A stretch of 64,000 bases of DNA from Terriglobales bacterium (GCA_027485675.1 JAIXQP010000006.1:62001-126000); one strand, 5' to 3'. Shown: positions 33,273-43,178, counted from the stretch's first letter. The notes: generated by a model not told the origin, from the sequence alone. Numbers and translations: made by a program.

Positions 33273-34030
33273 GTGGCTTGGGCCTGGGCCGCCGCGCGCT
33301 TTTTCTCCGCTTCCCGTTCGGCCAGGATTCTCTTCCAATCTTCGAGGATTACGGCCGTGGCGGTGGCGCCGAAGCGGTCGCAGCCTGCATTGTATACCTC
33401 AAAGGCGCGTTCCAGCGTACGGACCCCGCCGGAGGCCTTCATCTTCACCCGGTCTTTCAGAATGGACTTCATCAGCGCCAGGTCCGGCAGCGTGTAGCCG
33501 GTGGGCGCAAAGCAGGTGGAGGTTTCGGCGAAGTCCACCTCGCAGCGCTTGCAGATCCGGCAGAGGATCACCTTGAGATCGTCGGCCAGGTAGCCGTTCT
33601 CGAAGATCACCTTGCAGAGAGCGCCTTCCTGATGACAGCTTTCGCTCATCTGCAGGATCTCGGTTTCAATATGCTGAAATTGCCGCGAGATCATCTTGCC
33701 GACGTTGACGACAAGACTGATCTCTTTGGCGCCGCGGCGGAGCAGATCGCGGCCTTCGTAGAGCTTGGTGGCGGTGTTCGACGAACCGTGCGGGAATCCC
33801 GCGACGCTCGCGACCGCCACCCCGGAGCCATCCAACGTGCGTACAGCCAGGTCCACGTCACAGGGCCGAACCAAGGCGGCGGCCACGCGGTACTCCCGCG
33901 CCAGCCACAGGCCCGCGATGACGTCCTCTTCCGAAAGGTCGGGCCGAGTCAGCGAATGCTCCATCAGCCGGGCGAGATCCTCGTAGGTCTCTAGCGCGGG
34001 CCGGGCTTCTTGTTCGATGTTCGGATCCAT
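33269..34030 (-). CDS. DeoC-family (deoxyribose-phosphate aldolase-like) protein lacking the Schiff-base lysine
   Basis: A TIM-barrel protein of about 253 residues aligned along its length with DERA: LARLMEHSLTRPDLSEEDVI, VASVAGFPHGSSN, KVIFENGYL, DLALMKSIL, KMKASGGVRT. Yet the Schiff-base lysine (ADFVKTSTG in usual members) is Glu169 here (VDFAETSTCFAP), and the catalytic Asp of EIDMV is Ser105 (KEISLVVNVGK); the second lysine (KASGG, Lys198) remains. Codons were checked on the DNA. It is therefore unlikely to be a normal aldolase. ATG 34030 is chosen; 34042 is possible. It overlaps the CBM9-like gene upstream by about 40 bases. Confidence 0.8.
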   Translation of the reverse strand: MDPNIEQEARPALETYEDLARLMEHSLTRPDLSEEDVIAGLWLAREYRVAAALVRPCDVDLAVRTLDGSGVAVASVAGFPHGSSNTATKLYEGRDLLRRGAKEISLVVNVGKMISRQFQHIETEILQMSESCHQEGALCKVIFENGYLADDLKVILCRICKRCEVDFAETSTCFAPTGYTLPDLALMKSILKDRVKMKASGGVRTLERAFEVYNAGCDRFGATATAVILEDWKRILAEREAEKKRAAAQAQAT

Positions 34031-34851
34031 ATCGTTCCCCATTCCTTTAACCGGGTTCGCCCCTTCGGCGTGCCGGTCCACCAATCTTCGTGATGAAAGT
34101 TGCCGAAGTTGCCCGCGCCGCGCTCTTTTTCGTCCAGATCGCCGAGAGCGATGTTCAAACCCATCGGGCGGTCGCCCAGGCGGGTGGAATAGAACTGTCC
34201 CGGCGCGACTTCGAGGCAGGGATCAAAGCTGATCGCCCATTCGAGGATGTAGCCCTTGCCGCCCGGCTTCACCTTCGCGGCGCAGTCCATGGCGTGCGTT
34301 TGAATCCAGCGTTGGTAGGTCGTCCAGGCTTCGAGCTTCGACCGCGGCTCGCCTTCCATCAGTCCGGCGGTTCCCACGCCGCCCAGCCGCGACTTCGTCA
34401 GGTTGCAAACCATCTGCCAGCTCTGCCCGTTGCCGGCGGCATTCTCTTCGGGCGAACTCCACCGGTTGGTGGCGTTCATCAGGATCTCCATCTCATCCCC
34501 AAACCACGGATACCCTTCCCGGGTCAGTTCGTGCGCCTTGGGATTGTTATCCGGCAGCCAGCGCGGCGTATCGATGCCGTAGAGCACATCGTCCGTCACG
34601 TCGAAGCCGAAATAGAGGCGTTTGCCATCATGCTTGACGTACCCCTTGATGGCCAGATCCTTAGGATCCGTGACCGGCGAGAAGGTGGAGATCCACCCTT
34701 GGACGCCCGCAAACGCCGTGGCGTCGGCCCACTCGCCGGGCGTGAAGACCCCGTCCACTTTCGGCGTCGAGCCGGGGAACGCTTCCATCGTCTTCGGGAA
34801 ATCCCCCGCCCAGGCCACCATCGACACGAAGAACAGGAGGCTGCGCCGCAT
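33991..34851 (-). CDS. Secreted protein with CBM9-like carbohydrate-binding domain
   Basis: A 286-residue protein with a signal peptide (LLFFVSMVAWAG) and a CBM9-type beta-sandwich: FPGSTPKVDGVFTPGEWADA, VKHDGKRLYFGFDVTDDVL, WFGDEMEILMNA, YILEWAISFDPC, MGLNIALGDLDE. Such domains bind sugar chain ends and occur in outer-membrane or secreted glycan proteins. It begins five bases after ybgF and precedes the DeoC-like and amidohydrolase genes in the same direction. Ligand unknown. Confidence 0.8.
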   Translation of the reverse strand: MRRSLLFFVSMVAWAGDFPKTMEAFPGSTPKVDGVFTPGEWADATAFAGVQGWISTFSPVTDPKDLAIKGYVKHDGKRLYFGFDVTDDVLYGIDTPRWLPDNNPKAHELTREGYPWFGDEMEILMNATNRWSSPEENAAGNGQSWQMVCNLTKSRLGGVGTAGLMEGEPRSKLEAWTTYQRWIQTHAMDCAAKVKPGGKGYILEWAISFDPCLEVAPGQFYSTRLGDRPMGLNIALGDLDEKERGAGNFGNFHHEDWWTGTPKGRTRLKEWGTIWIRTSNKKPGPR

Positions 34852-34856
34852 AGGGA

Positions 34857-35735
34857 TTACCGCTTCTTCGTGCGGGCCGGCGCGGCCGTCGAAAGCGCCC
34901 GCAGCTCCATCTTCGCCTTCGCGGCGTTTTCATGGGACGGGAATTTCTTGATCAACGTGTCGAACTCGGTGCGCGCTTCGGCCTTGAAGCCGCTCTTGAC
35001 GAGGGCGCGGCCCTTGAGCAACAAGGCATCGGAGGTCTTCACGTTGACGGGGTAGGCCTCCAGCAGCTTATCGAAAGCGGCCAGCGCCGCCGTGTAGTCG
35101 CCGCGCAGGTACTCAATCTCGCCGATGTAGAACTGCACGTTGGGAGCGAGATCGGAGTTGCCGAAGTACTGCAGATAATCCTTGAACTGGGAGATGGCCA
35201 GGTCGGCGTTACCGGACGTCCGGTCCCGCATGGCCGCATTGTAGAGCTGCTCGGCGGAAACGCCCGCGGGCGGGTTTCCGGCGGTCGGCGTGGCGCCGGG
35301 CGGCGGCGGCGGCGGGGCGCTCAGGGTACGAATGGCCTGGCTGAGATCGGAAACCTGATTCTGCAGCTTGCCCAGGCGCGAGGTGAGATCAGCCACCGAC
35401 TCGCGGACTCCCGAAAAATCGCTCGACAACTGGTCTACCTTCGAGCCCAAGCCCGCCACCGGCACTACCAGGTTTTTCTCCTGGTCTTTCAACTTGTCCC
35501 GCAGGCTGGCCTCGAGGACGGCCGTCGCCGTATTGGCCTTGTTTGCTGCATCGAGGGTCTGCTGTAGCAACACCTGAATTGCCGCCAGCTTTTCATCCTG
35601 CGAGCGCTGCAGCGACCGTACCTGGTCCTGCATCTGGAGAATATCCCGCTGCATCTCGAGGATTTCTTTCTTTTGGCCAAACACCATGGGCACGGCGAGC
35701 AGCCCGAGCAGGGCAAAACGAGAGATAGGTTTCAT
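34857..35735 (-). CDS. ybgF: Tol-Pal system protein YbgF (CpoB)
   Basis: Periplasmic partner of TolA that coordinates envelope constriction with peptidoglycan synthesis. The 292-residue protein has a signal peptide, an N-terminal coiled-coil (EMQRDILQMQDQVRSLQRSQ and following), a proline-rich linker (PPPPPPGAT), and C-terminal TPR repeats (AEQLYNAAMRDRTSGNADLA, DLAPNVQFYIGEIEYLRGDY, SDALLLKGRALVKSGFKAEA). Last gene of the tol set; a terminator-like hairpin separates it from pal. Confidence 0.93.
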   Translation of the reverse strand: MKPISRFALLGLLAVPMVFGQKKEILEMQRDILQMQDQVRSLQRSQDEKLAAIQVLLQQTLDAANKANTATAVLEASLRDKLKDQEKNLVVPVAGLGSKVDQLSSDFSGVRESVADLTSRLGKLQNQVSDLSQAIRTLSAPPPPPPGATPTAGNPPAGVSAEQLYNAAMRDRTSGNADLAISQFKDYLQYFGNSDLAPNVQFYIGEIEYLRGDYTAALAAFDKLLEAYPVNVKTSDALLLKGRALVKSGFKAEARTEFDTLIKKFPSHENAAKAKMELRALSTAAPARTKKR

Positions 35736-35753
35736 AACTGGATCGTGAATAGG

Positions 35754-35785
35754 AAAACGGGGGCGAATGCTGCCATCCGCCCCCG
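35754..35785 (-). terminator. Intrinsic terminator between pal and ybgF
   Basis: On the - strand: 8-bp stem CGGGGGCG / CGCCCCCG with a 12-base loop, followed directly by TTTT and a pyrimidine-rich stretch (TTTTCCTATTC). It probably ends part of the tolQ-pal transcripts and lowers ybgF expression. Confidence 0.6.
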
Positions 35786-35807
35786 GCTATTGAGTTTTGA
35801 GTAACGG

Positions 35808-36581
35808 TTACTGCGCCACGAAGTGCGACCGGCGGTTCTTCGACCAGCAGCCTTCGTTGCTTTCCGTACAGGTCGGCCGTTCCTTGCCGTAGGAGATCGT
35901 CCGGAGCCGGTCGGCGGAAACGCCCAGCTGCGTCAGGAAATCCTTGGTGGCGGTGGCGCGGCGGTCACCCAGTCCGAGGTTGTACTCGGCCGAGCCCCGC
36001 TCGTCGCAGTGGCCTTCAATCGTCAGGGTGTTGTTCGGGAACTTACCGAAGATGGTCTTCAGAGCATCAGCGTTCTTCGTCAAGGTCGCGCGGGAGTCTT
36101 CCCGCATTTCGCTCTTGTCGTAATCGAAGTAGATGTCCTGAATGAGCTTGGAGACCATGGTTCCGAAGTCATCCGAAGGCGCCGGAGTGGCCGGCGGCTC
36201 CTTCACGGCCGGAGCGGTCACGTTGACGGTTACCGATTCCGTGACGCTGCCACCCGCGTTGGAGGCGGTCAGCGTGTAGCTGGTCGTCGACGACGGGAAG
36301 ACGCTACGGTTGCCCGAGGCAGAGACGGTGCCCAGGCCCTGGTTGATCGAGACCGTGTCGGCGCCCTTCACGTCCCACTTCAGAACGGAGGCCTGGCCCC
36401 GCTCAATGGTGCTGGGCTCAGCGGTGAAGAAGGCGATCATCGGCTTCTGCACAACCGGCTTCGGGGCTACGGGAGCGGCGGCAGCCGGAGGAGGTGGAAC
36501 GCCCACCTTCTTTCGACAACCGGCCGCGAAAAACGAAAGAGTGAGTGCGAGTGCAAGTACACTGGCGCGTCTGGTGTTCAT
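35808..36581 (-). CDS. pal: Peptidoglycan-associated lipoprotein Pal with Ig-like insert
   Basis: Outer-membrane lipoprotein that binds peptidoglycan and TolB. Lipobox FFAAGC follows a signal peptide. The C-terminal OmpA-type domain is complete (IYFDYDKSEMREDSRATLTK, LTIEGHCDERGSAEYNLGLG, DRRATATKDFLTQLG). Between them, residues about 50-135 form an Ig-like domain (IAFFTAEPSTIERGQASVLK, TSYTLTASNAGGSVTESVTV) not present in E. coli Pal, making it 257 residues long. GAGGAGG lies 11 bases before ATG 36581. It lies between tolB and ybgF. Confidence 0.95.
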   Translation of the reverse strand: MNTRRASVLALALTLSFFAAGCRKKVGVPPPPAAAAPVAPKPVVQKPMIAFFTAEPSTIERGQASVLKWDVKGADTVSINQGLGTVSASGNRSVFPSSTTSYTLTASNAGGSVTESVTVNVTAPAVKEPPATPAPSDDFGTMVSKLIQDIYFDYDKSEMREDSRATLTKNADALKTIFGKFPNNTLTIEGHCDERGSAEYNLGLGDRRATATKDFLTQLGVSADRLRTISYGKERPTCTESNEGCWSKNRRSHFVAQ

Positions 36582-36652
36582 CCTAAAATTTGCCTCCTCA
36601 GTTCTGCTGCAATGCGGTTCTGTTTTGTAATTCTCAAAAACTCGGAGCCGGC

Positions 36653-38008
36653 TTACTTTGTCCATACCGGCTTTTCGTTCACTCCGGCAGAAGTCAACTG
36701 CCGAAGTTGTGTTCCGTCAGCAAGCATCGACCAAATCTGCATCGAGCCGCTTCGATTGGACGAAAAAACCACGTGCCGGCCATCCGGCGCCCAAGTCGGA
36801 TTTTCGTTCCGCCCGGCACCCTGGGTGAGTTGCACGTATTCTCTCGTCGCTACATCCATTATGAAGATATTCCAATTACCGGGCGAGTAGCCCCTCGTCC
36901 ATGCGAAGGCCATGTGCGACCCCTGCGGATTCCAAGAGGGATTGGAGGCTTCTCCTTCTCCGGTGGTCAGACGCGTAACGTCTGTACCATCAATATTCAT
37001 TTTATATATTTGTTGGGGTCCGCCGCGACCCGAAACGAACAATATCTCATTTCCGGTCTTCGGGTTGATTTTCGGCTCCACCTCGATCGACCGGGTATTG
37101 GTCAGCCGCTCGAGCTTGCTGCCGTCGCTGTTGGCCCGGTACAGTTGGGCCCAGCCGCTGGCCGTCGACGAATAAATGATCTGCTTGCCGTCCGGCGTAA
37201 ACGCGGCGGTGGCGTTCATCGAAGCCCGCTGGTTGTAGAACGGAATCTTCCGGCCGGTTTCGAGCGAGTGCACGACGATCTGCGGCGCGCCACCAGCAAA
37301 ACTGGTGAATGCCAGCCGCGTACCGTCCGGCGAAACGTTCGGCATTGTGACCAGATTTTTGTAAAAAGTAAACTGTTTTTGATTCGAGCCGTCGTAGTCC
37401 ATTACCCAGATCTCCTTCGATCCAGAGCGGTTCGACACAAAGTAGATCTTCGATCCCGCCAGACTCTCCACGCCAAACTGCCGCAGAATGTCCGTGGCGA
37501 ACTCGTGCGCGACCTTTCGCGCGCCTTCCTCATCGAGCGAACCGTGATAGATCTTCCCGATTACCTGCGCCCCGGAAACTTCGGGCTGCCGGACGTTGAA
37601 CAACCAACCAAATAGTACCATTTGGTTGTCCTGCTCCGCCGTATAGCCGAAGGCGAGGAAGTCGCTGCTCACCGGCGGTTCGCTCCAATCGAGTAGCCAC
37701 GGCGCCCGCGTCCGGTTATTCGGGTCATACTGCAGCGGCTTCCGGAAATCCTCCGGACGCTGCGGCACATTCAACGGAAACATGCTCTTCGGCGCCATTT
37801 TGAAGACGCCGGCCTGGTCAATGTCGCTAAACAGGGTCTCGTTGAAGGTGGCGGCGAAATTGCCGGCCCGGCCCGCTCCCCGAAAATCCGGAATCGCAAT
37901 CACCGCCTTCTGACCGCCGACGATCCGGCCTACGATGTCAGCGCCCTGCTGACCGTAAGCCAGCGAGGCCGCAACCGCAAAGAGACAAGGGAGAATAAAG
38001 TTCTTCAT
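36653..38008 (-). CDS. tolB: Tol-Pal translocation protein TolB
   Basis: Periplasmic beta-propeller of the Tol system that shuttles between TolA and Pal. The 451-residue protein has a signal peptide, an N-terminal anticodon-binding-like domain, and propeller repeats of WD40/TolB type: IYFVSNRSGSKEIWVMDYDG, VSPDGTRLAFTSFAGGAPQI, FTPDGKQIIYSSTASGWAQL, ILFVSGRGGPQQIYKMNIDG, WAPDGRHVVFSSNRSGSMQI. The start overlaps the tolA stop by four bases (38005-38008). Confidence 0.96.
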   Translation of the reverse strand: MKNFILPCLFAVAASLAYGQQGADIVGRIVGGQKAVIAIPDFRGAGRAGNFAATFNETLFSDIDQAGVFKMAPKSMFPLNVPQRPEDFRKPLQYDPNNRTRAPWLLDWSEPPVSSDFLAFGYTAEQDNQMVLFGWLFNVRQPEVSGAQVIGKIYHGSLDEEGARKVAHEFATDILRQFGVESLAGSKIYFVSNRSGSKEIWVMDYDGSNQKQFTFYKNLVTMPNVSPDGTRLAFTSFAGGAPQIVVHSLETGRKIPFYNQRASMNATAAFTPDGKQIIYSSTASGWAQLYRANSDGSKLERLTNTRSIEVEPKINPKTGNEILFVSGRGGPQQIYKMNIDGTDVTRLTTGEGEASNPSWNPQGSHMAFAWTRGYSPGNWNIFIMDVATREYVQLTQGAGRNENPTWAPDGRHVVFSSNRSGSMQIWSMLADGTQLRQLTSAGVNEKPVWTK

Positions 38009-38775
38009 CGCTGTAGTTGAAATTGAAATTCTACGTTCGCTGAATCCCGCTCAAACTCGCGCGGCAGCGGGGGAAAAGGGGAGGCTTCCTGCACCGCCCG
38101 CTGCGCGGAGTAATCGAGTGGCATGATGCCGCTGCGTTGCGACACCCTGATGTTACGGACGCTGCCGTCCCGCAAAATGTCGAAGGTCACCGCAACAAGA
38201 TTGGCCGTGCGGATGTTCGGGTCGATGTCGTTCGTCCGCCACTTCTCGGCGATCCGCCGTTTGATCAGATCGGCATAGGCGCCGAAGCGGGTGCCGAGCG
38301 GCGTTCCCGTGCCAATGCCCACGCCACCCGCGCCGGGAACACCGAACATCGGATTGGACATCGTGCGGCCCACCGTGGTTTTCAATTCGTTCGTGCGGTC
38401 CACTTCTTTCGGCCGGTACCGATTCTGTTCGGCCGCCACGTCGGCCATCCGCCGCTTCTCCCGCTCCGTCTTCAGCGCAATCGCCTTGGGGTCTTCCTTC
38501 GGCGCCGTCTTCTCCGGCTCCGGTTCCTTCTGCTTCACTTCCGATTCCGTCTCGGCCGCCACCGGATTCGGCCGCGCCTGCCGCACCATCAACGGAATTT
38601 TACTCACCGGCGTAATCGCGAATCCGCCGCCCGGCAACGCGTTCGGGTCGCCCCACTCTTCCCGCTGAAAATTCGGCAGGATGCCGTAGCCGATGATGAC
38701 TCCCATCACCACCGCGTGCAGCACGATGCTCTGCACCAGGGGCGCCCGGGAGCTGCGCTGCCGTGCTGCGATCAT
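38005..38775 (-). CDS. tolA: TolA-like energy transducer with TonB-type C-terminus
   Basis: A 256-residue bitopic protein: one N-terminal membrane helix (LVQSIVLHAVVMGVIIGYGI), a Lys/Glu/Pro-rich periplasmic stretch (VKQKEPEPEKTAPKEDPKAI), and a C-terminal TonB/TolA domain (VAVTFDILRDGSVRNIRVSQ, LDYSAQRAVQEASPFPPLP). It transmits proton-motive energy from TolQR to the outer membrane. Much shorter than E. coli TolA. It overlaps the tolR stop by four bases. Position in the tol operon favours TolA over TonB. Confidence 0.88.
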   Translation of the reverse strand: MIAARQRSSRAPLVQSIVLHAVVMGVIIGYGILPNFQREEWGDPNALPGGGFAITPVSKIPLMVRQARPNPVAAETESEVKQKEPEPEKTAPKEDPKAIALKTEREKRRMADVAAEQNRYRPKEVDRTNELKTTVGRTMSNPMFGVPGAGGVGIGTGTPLGTRFGAYADLIKRRIAEKWRTNDIDPNIRTANLVAVTFDILRDGSVRNIRVSQRSGIMPLDYSAQRAVQEASPFPPLPREFERDSANVEFQFQLQR

Positions 38776-39218
38776 CGTTTCCTGCGGCCGGCTTCATCCA
38801 CCGGCTGGGTGACCATCCGCACGTCCAGCTTCGCTTCGCCGAGCTGCGACACCACTTGCGCAATCGGATCCCACGGCGTCGCCTTGTCGGCGCGCACATA
38901 GACCGCCTTCTGCCCCGGGAACCGCTGCTTCACCACGTCGCCGAGCTCGTTGATGTTCACGGCCTTCTCGTTCAACTGCATCTCACCTTCGCGCGTGATG
39001 GTCACCACCGGCAGATCCTCGGCCGACTGCCGCACCTGCTTCACCTTCGGCACGTCCACTTCGAGGCCGAACTCCATCACATGCGCCGTCAACATGAAGA
39101 TGATCAGCAGCACCAGCACGACGTCCACCAGCGGGATGATATTGATCTCGGCTAACGCCGTCGTCGAACCCCGAAATCGCGATCCGCGTCCGCCCCGGCT
39201 TCCCATTGAAAATGCCAT
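38772..39218 (-). CDS. tolR: TolR/ExbD family protein
   Basis: A 148-residue protein with one membrane helix carrying the essential aspartate (INIIPLVDVVLVLLIIFML) and a periplasmic domain (VVTITREGEMQLNEKAVNI). With TolQ it forms the proton-driven motor of the Tol system. A Gly/Arg-rich stretch precedes the helix. It follows tolQ by three bases. Confidence 0.94.
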   Translation of the reverse strand: MAFSMGSRGGRGSRFRGSTTALAEINIIPLVDVVLVLLIIFMLTAHVMEFGLEVDVPKVKQVRQSAEDLPVVTITREGEMQLNEKAVNINELGDVVKQRFPGQKAVYVRADKATPWDPIAQVVSQLGEAKLDVRMVTQPVDEAGRRKR

Positions 39219-39221
39219 CGG

Positions 39222-39920
39222 TTAGCCCTCGTACGCGCGTTCCACCATGTTCAGGAACTCGAGCGAAAAGTCCTCGAGCCGGGCGCCGATCTCGCGAACG
39301 GAAGCGCCGAAGTAGTTGTAGAAGATCGCCGCCGGAATCGCCGCCGCGAGGCCGGCCGCCGTCGCCACCAGCGCCGCCGCAATGCCCGGGCCCACGGCCC
39401 GCAGGCTCGCGCTGCCCGCCGAACTCAACGCCTGAAAGGCGTCGATGATGCCCAGCACCGTGCCGAAAAGACCGATAAACGGAGTAATCGCCGCGATCGT
39501 CGCGAGCCAGTTCAGGCTGGTTTCCAGGTCGCTGATCTCCTGGCTGATGCCGATCTGCAGGCTCCGTTCAATCGCCGTCCGGTTCGTCAGCTTGCCTTTG
39601 CCGCGCACTTGCCGGTCCACCTCCGCCCAGCCCGCGTCGAAGACGCCCACCACGGGCGCCGTCGGGTACTGCTCACAGGCGGCCGTAATCACGTTCACGT
39701 CCGGCGCCTTGCGGAAGGTCCGGAGGAACTTGCCGTTCTCATCGGTGGCCTTCTTCAAGCGGCCGTATTTTTGAAAAACAATCGTCCAGGAGAACAAGGA
39801 CGAAGCCACCAGCAGCGCCAGCACCGCCAGGGATATCGGGTTATCGGAGCTGATAATACTCCACCAGCTGGGACCAGCCGGAGGGGCGGCTGCGGTCAAG
39901 AGGATAAAGGCGATCAACAA
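39222..39920 (-). CDS. tolQ: TolQ/ExbB family proton channel protein
   Basis: A 232-residue inner-membrane protein with three helices: ISLAVLALLVASSLFSWTIV near the start, and LATIAAITPFIGLFGTVLGI and GIAAALVATAAGLAAAIPAA towards the end, the conserved MotA/TolQ/ExbB region. First gene of the tol operon. It starts with TTG 39920, supported by GGAG six bases upstream; a good promoter lies just before. Confidence 0.94.
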   Translation of the reverse strand: MLIAFILLTAAAPPAGPSWWSIISSDNPISLAVLALLVASSLFSWTIVFQKYGRLKKATDENGKFLRTFRKAPDVNVITAACEQYPTAPVVGVFDAGWAEVDRQVRGKGKLTNRTAIERSLQIGISQEISDLETSLNWLATIAAITPFIGLFGTVLGIIDAFQALSSAGSASLRAVGPGIAAALVATAAGLAAAIPAAIFYNYFGASVREIGARLEDFSLEFLNMVERAYEG

Positions 39921-39935
39921 AGTCTCCAGTCTTTC

Positions 39936-39963
39936 ATTTTAGCGGGACGTTTCAGCCAAACAA
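39936..39963 (-). promoter_or_regulatory. Promoter of the tol-pal operon
   Basis: On the - strand: -35 TTGTTT (39963-39958), 16-base spacer, -10 TAAAAT (39941-39936). It predicts a leader of about 10 bases with the GGAG ribosome site before TTG 39920. Confidence 0.6.
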
Positions 39964-39981
39964 AAAGTTTATCTCTTGTTT

Positions 39982-41625
39982 TTAGTTCCGCGTGTAAACG
40001 ACCCGCCCGCCAAACACCGTCACATCCACGCGGGTCTTGTGAATCTCGGCCGGCGGAATGCGGAACAGGTCCTGCGAAAGGACGACGACATCGGCCAGCA
40101 TGCCCGGCTTGATCTGCCCTTTGAGCGGCTCTTCAAAGCTCGCGTACGCCCCGTTCACGGTGTACGCCCGCAGCGCCGTTTCGACGCTCACCCGCTGCGC
40201 CGGCAGCCAGCCCCCCGCCGGGAGCCCGGTCACGGTCTGCCGGTTCACGGCGTTATGGATGCCGCGAATCGGGTCGAGACTGATCGACGCCGGCCAGTCG
40301 CTCGAAAACACCAGCCGCGCCCCGGCCTTCTCGAGGCTCCGCCAGGCGAAGGAATTCGGCAGCCGCTTCGGGCCAATCGCATGGGACCACACTTCCACCG
40401 TTCCCGGGTCCGCGTGGATCGGCTCCATCGAGGGCAGCACGCCGAGCCGGGCGAAGCGCGGGATGTCGGCGTCCGTGATCGTCTCGATATGCTCAATCCG
40501 GAACCGCGAATCCTTTACCCCATTCACTTTGCGCGCGTGTTCGTAACCGTCCAGCGCCATCCGCACCGCCCGGTCGCCAATGGCGTGCGTCAGAATCTGC
40601 AGGCCGAGTTGGTCCGCCAGCGCCACCGTCGCGTTAAACCGCTCCTGCGTCCAAGCGGCCTTGCCGGTCTCGCCCGGCTTGTTCGAGTACGGTTCGAGCA
40701 TCGCCGCCGTGTGCGACTCAATCACCCCGTCCAGCATCAGCTTGATCGCCGCCACCCGCAACCCCGGCCCCGGGAACTCGGCTCTCTTCGCCGCCCAATC
40801 GCGCAGCGTCGCCGGGTCCGTCAACGGCCCCACGCTGGGCGCAATCGCCGTCCGTACCGTGAGCTTACCCGCCTTGGCAAACTCGGCGAACAGCGAAATC
40901 GTCTCCTCATCGCCGCTCGCGTTCTGCATACTCGTGATGCCGAGACGCGCCAGCAGCGGCATGCCGTCCGCCATCGCCTGCAGGTTTCGCGCCCGGTCCG
41001 GCTGCGGCACAAACTTTCTTACCAATCCCTGCGCCCCCTCTTTCAACGCCCCCGACGGCTCCCCGGCGGCGTTCTTCACCACTTCGCCAAAGCCCTTATA
41101 CTCGGTCGTCCCCGTCACCCCAGCCACCGCCAACGCCTTCGAATTCACCCACGCCGTGTGCCCGTCATAAGCGCTGATAAACACCGGCCGGTCCTTCACC
41201 ACGGCGTCGAGCCACTCCTTCACCGGCAGCTTGCCGCCCGGAAAGCACAAATACTCCCACCCGCGCCCCGTCACCCACCCCGTCCCCGGGTTCTTTGCGA
41301 CAAACTCGCCCACGGCCTTCTGAATCGTTTCGAGCGTGCAGATCCCCGTCAGGTCGATCTCCCGCAGCCCCAGCGCCCCGCCGAGAAAATGCAGGTGCGC
41401 ATCGTTGAAGCCCGGCGTCACCAGCCGACCTTTGGCGTCGATGACGGTCGCCCCGGCCGGCGTCGCTACCTCGTCGCCGCCCACGGCCGCAATGCGCCCT
41501 TCGCGCATCACGACGGTCGAGGCGAATGGCTTCGTTTCGTCACCCGTCCACACGCGGCCGTTGCGAATCACCAGATCCTGGGCCCCGGCCAGAGCCGCCA
41601 CGAGAAGACAAACGAAGAGTCGCAT
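39982..41625 (-). CDS. Secreted amidohydrolase family 3 protein (YtcJ-like)
   Basis: A 547-residue metal-dependent hydrolase with a signal peptide (LFVCLLVAALAGA). Motifs: LVIRNGRVWTGDE, GRLVTPGFNDAHLHFLGG (first metal site), DGVIESHTAAMLEPY, LGLQILTHAIGDRAVRMALD, RIEHIETITDADIPRFARLG, LVFSSDWPASISLDPIRGI, and the closing KPGMLADVVVLSQDLFRIPP. YtcJ-like members act on varied amides; substrate unknown. ATG 41625 follows GGGGA; upstream in-frame codons run into gatB and are ignored. Divergent from gatB. Confidence 0.92.
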   Translation of the reverse strand: MRLFVCLLVAALAGAQDLVIRNGRVWTGDETKPFASTVVMREGRIAAVGGDEVATPAGATVIDAKGRLVTPGFNDAHLHFLGGALGLREIDLTGICTLETIQKAVGEFVAKNPGTGWVTGRGWEYLCFPGGKLPVKEWLDAVVKDRPVFISAYDGHTAWVNSKALAVAGVTGTTEYKGFGEVVKNAAGEPSGALKEGAQGLVRKFVPQPDRARNLQAMADGMPLLARLGITSMQNASGDEETISLFAEFAKAGKLTVRTAIAPSVGPLTDPATLRDWAAKRAEFPGPGLRVAAIKLMLDGVIESHTAAMLEPYSNKPGETGKAAWTQERFNATVALADQLGLQILTHAIGDRAVRMALDGYEHARKVNGVKDSRFRIEHIETITDADIPRFARLGVLPSMEPIHADPGTVEVWSHAIGPKRLPNSFAWRSLEKAGARLVFSSDWPASISLDPIRGIHNAVNRQTVTGLPAGGWLPAQRVSVETALRAYTVNGAYASFEEPLKGQIKPGMLADVVVLSQDLFRIPPAEIHKTRVDVTVFGGRVVYTRN

Positions 41626-41651
41626 TTTCCCCAGTCTGCCAGATCCCGGCG

Positions 41652-41659
41652 AATATACT
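41652..41659. promoter_or_regulatory. Shared, near-symmetric -10 between gatB and the amidohydrolase gene
   Basis: AATATACT: read on + it holds TATACT (41654-41659), ending six bases before gatB ATG 41666; read on - it holds TATATT (41657-41652) at 26 bases from ATG 41625, leaving room for the GGGGA site. Only 40 bases separate the two start codons. Confidence 0.45.
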
Positions 41660-41665
41660 AAGAAG

Positions 41666-43120
<1,455 letters not shown>

Positions 43121-43143
43121 CGCCCGGTTTGCCCTGAACATTT

Positions 43144-43169
43144 CGGGGCCGGATTGTCGCCCGGCCCCG
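43144..43169. terminator. Strong GC-rich hairpin after gatB
   Basis: Perfect 9-bp stem CGGGGCCGG / CCGGCCCCG with an 8-base loop, 24 bases after the gatB stop. There is no T-run behind it; it may work as a rho-aided or structure-only terminator, or protect the gatB mRNA end. Confidence 0.45.
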
Positions 43170-43172
43170 CGC

Positions 43173-43178
43173 TACACT
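43173..43178 (+). promoter_or_regulatory. Candidate -10 of the kinase-like gene
   Basis: TACACT ends six bases before TTG 43185, just behind the hairpin. No -35 is visible. Confidence 0.35.

Noticed and set aside
35281-35322. GC-rich tract within ybgF that could look like a simple repeat
   Set aside because: It encodes the proline-rich linker of the protein, a normal feature of this family.
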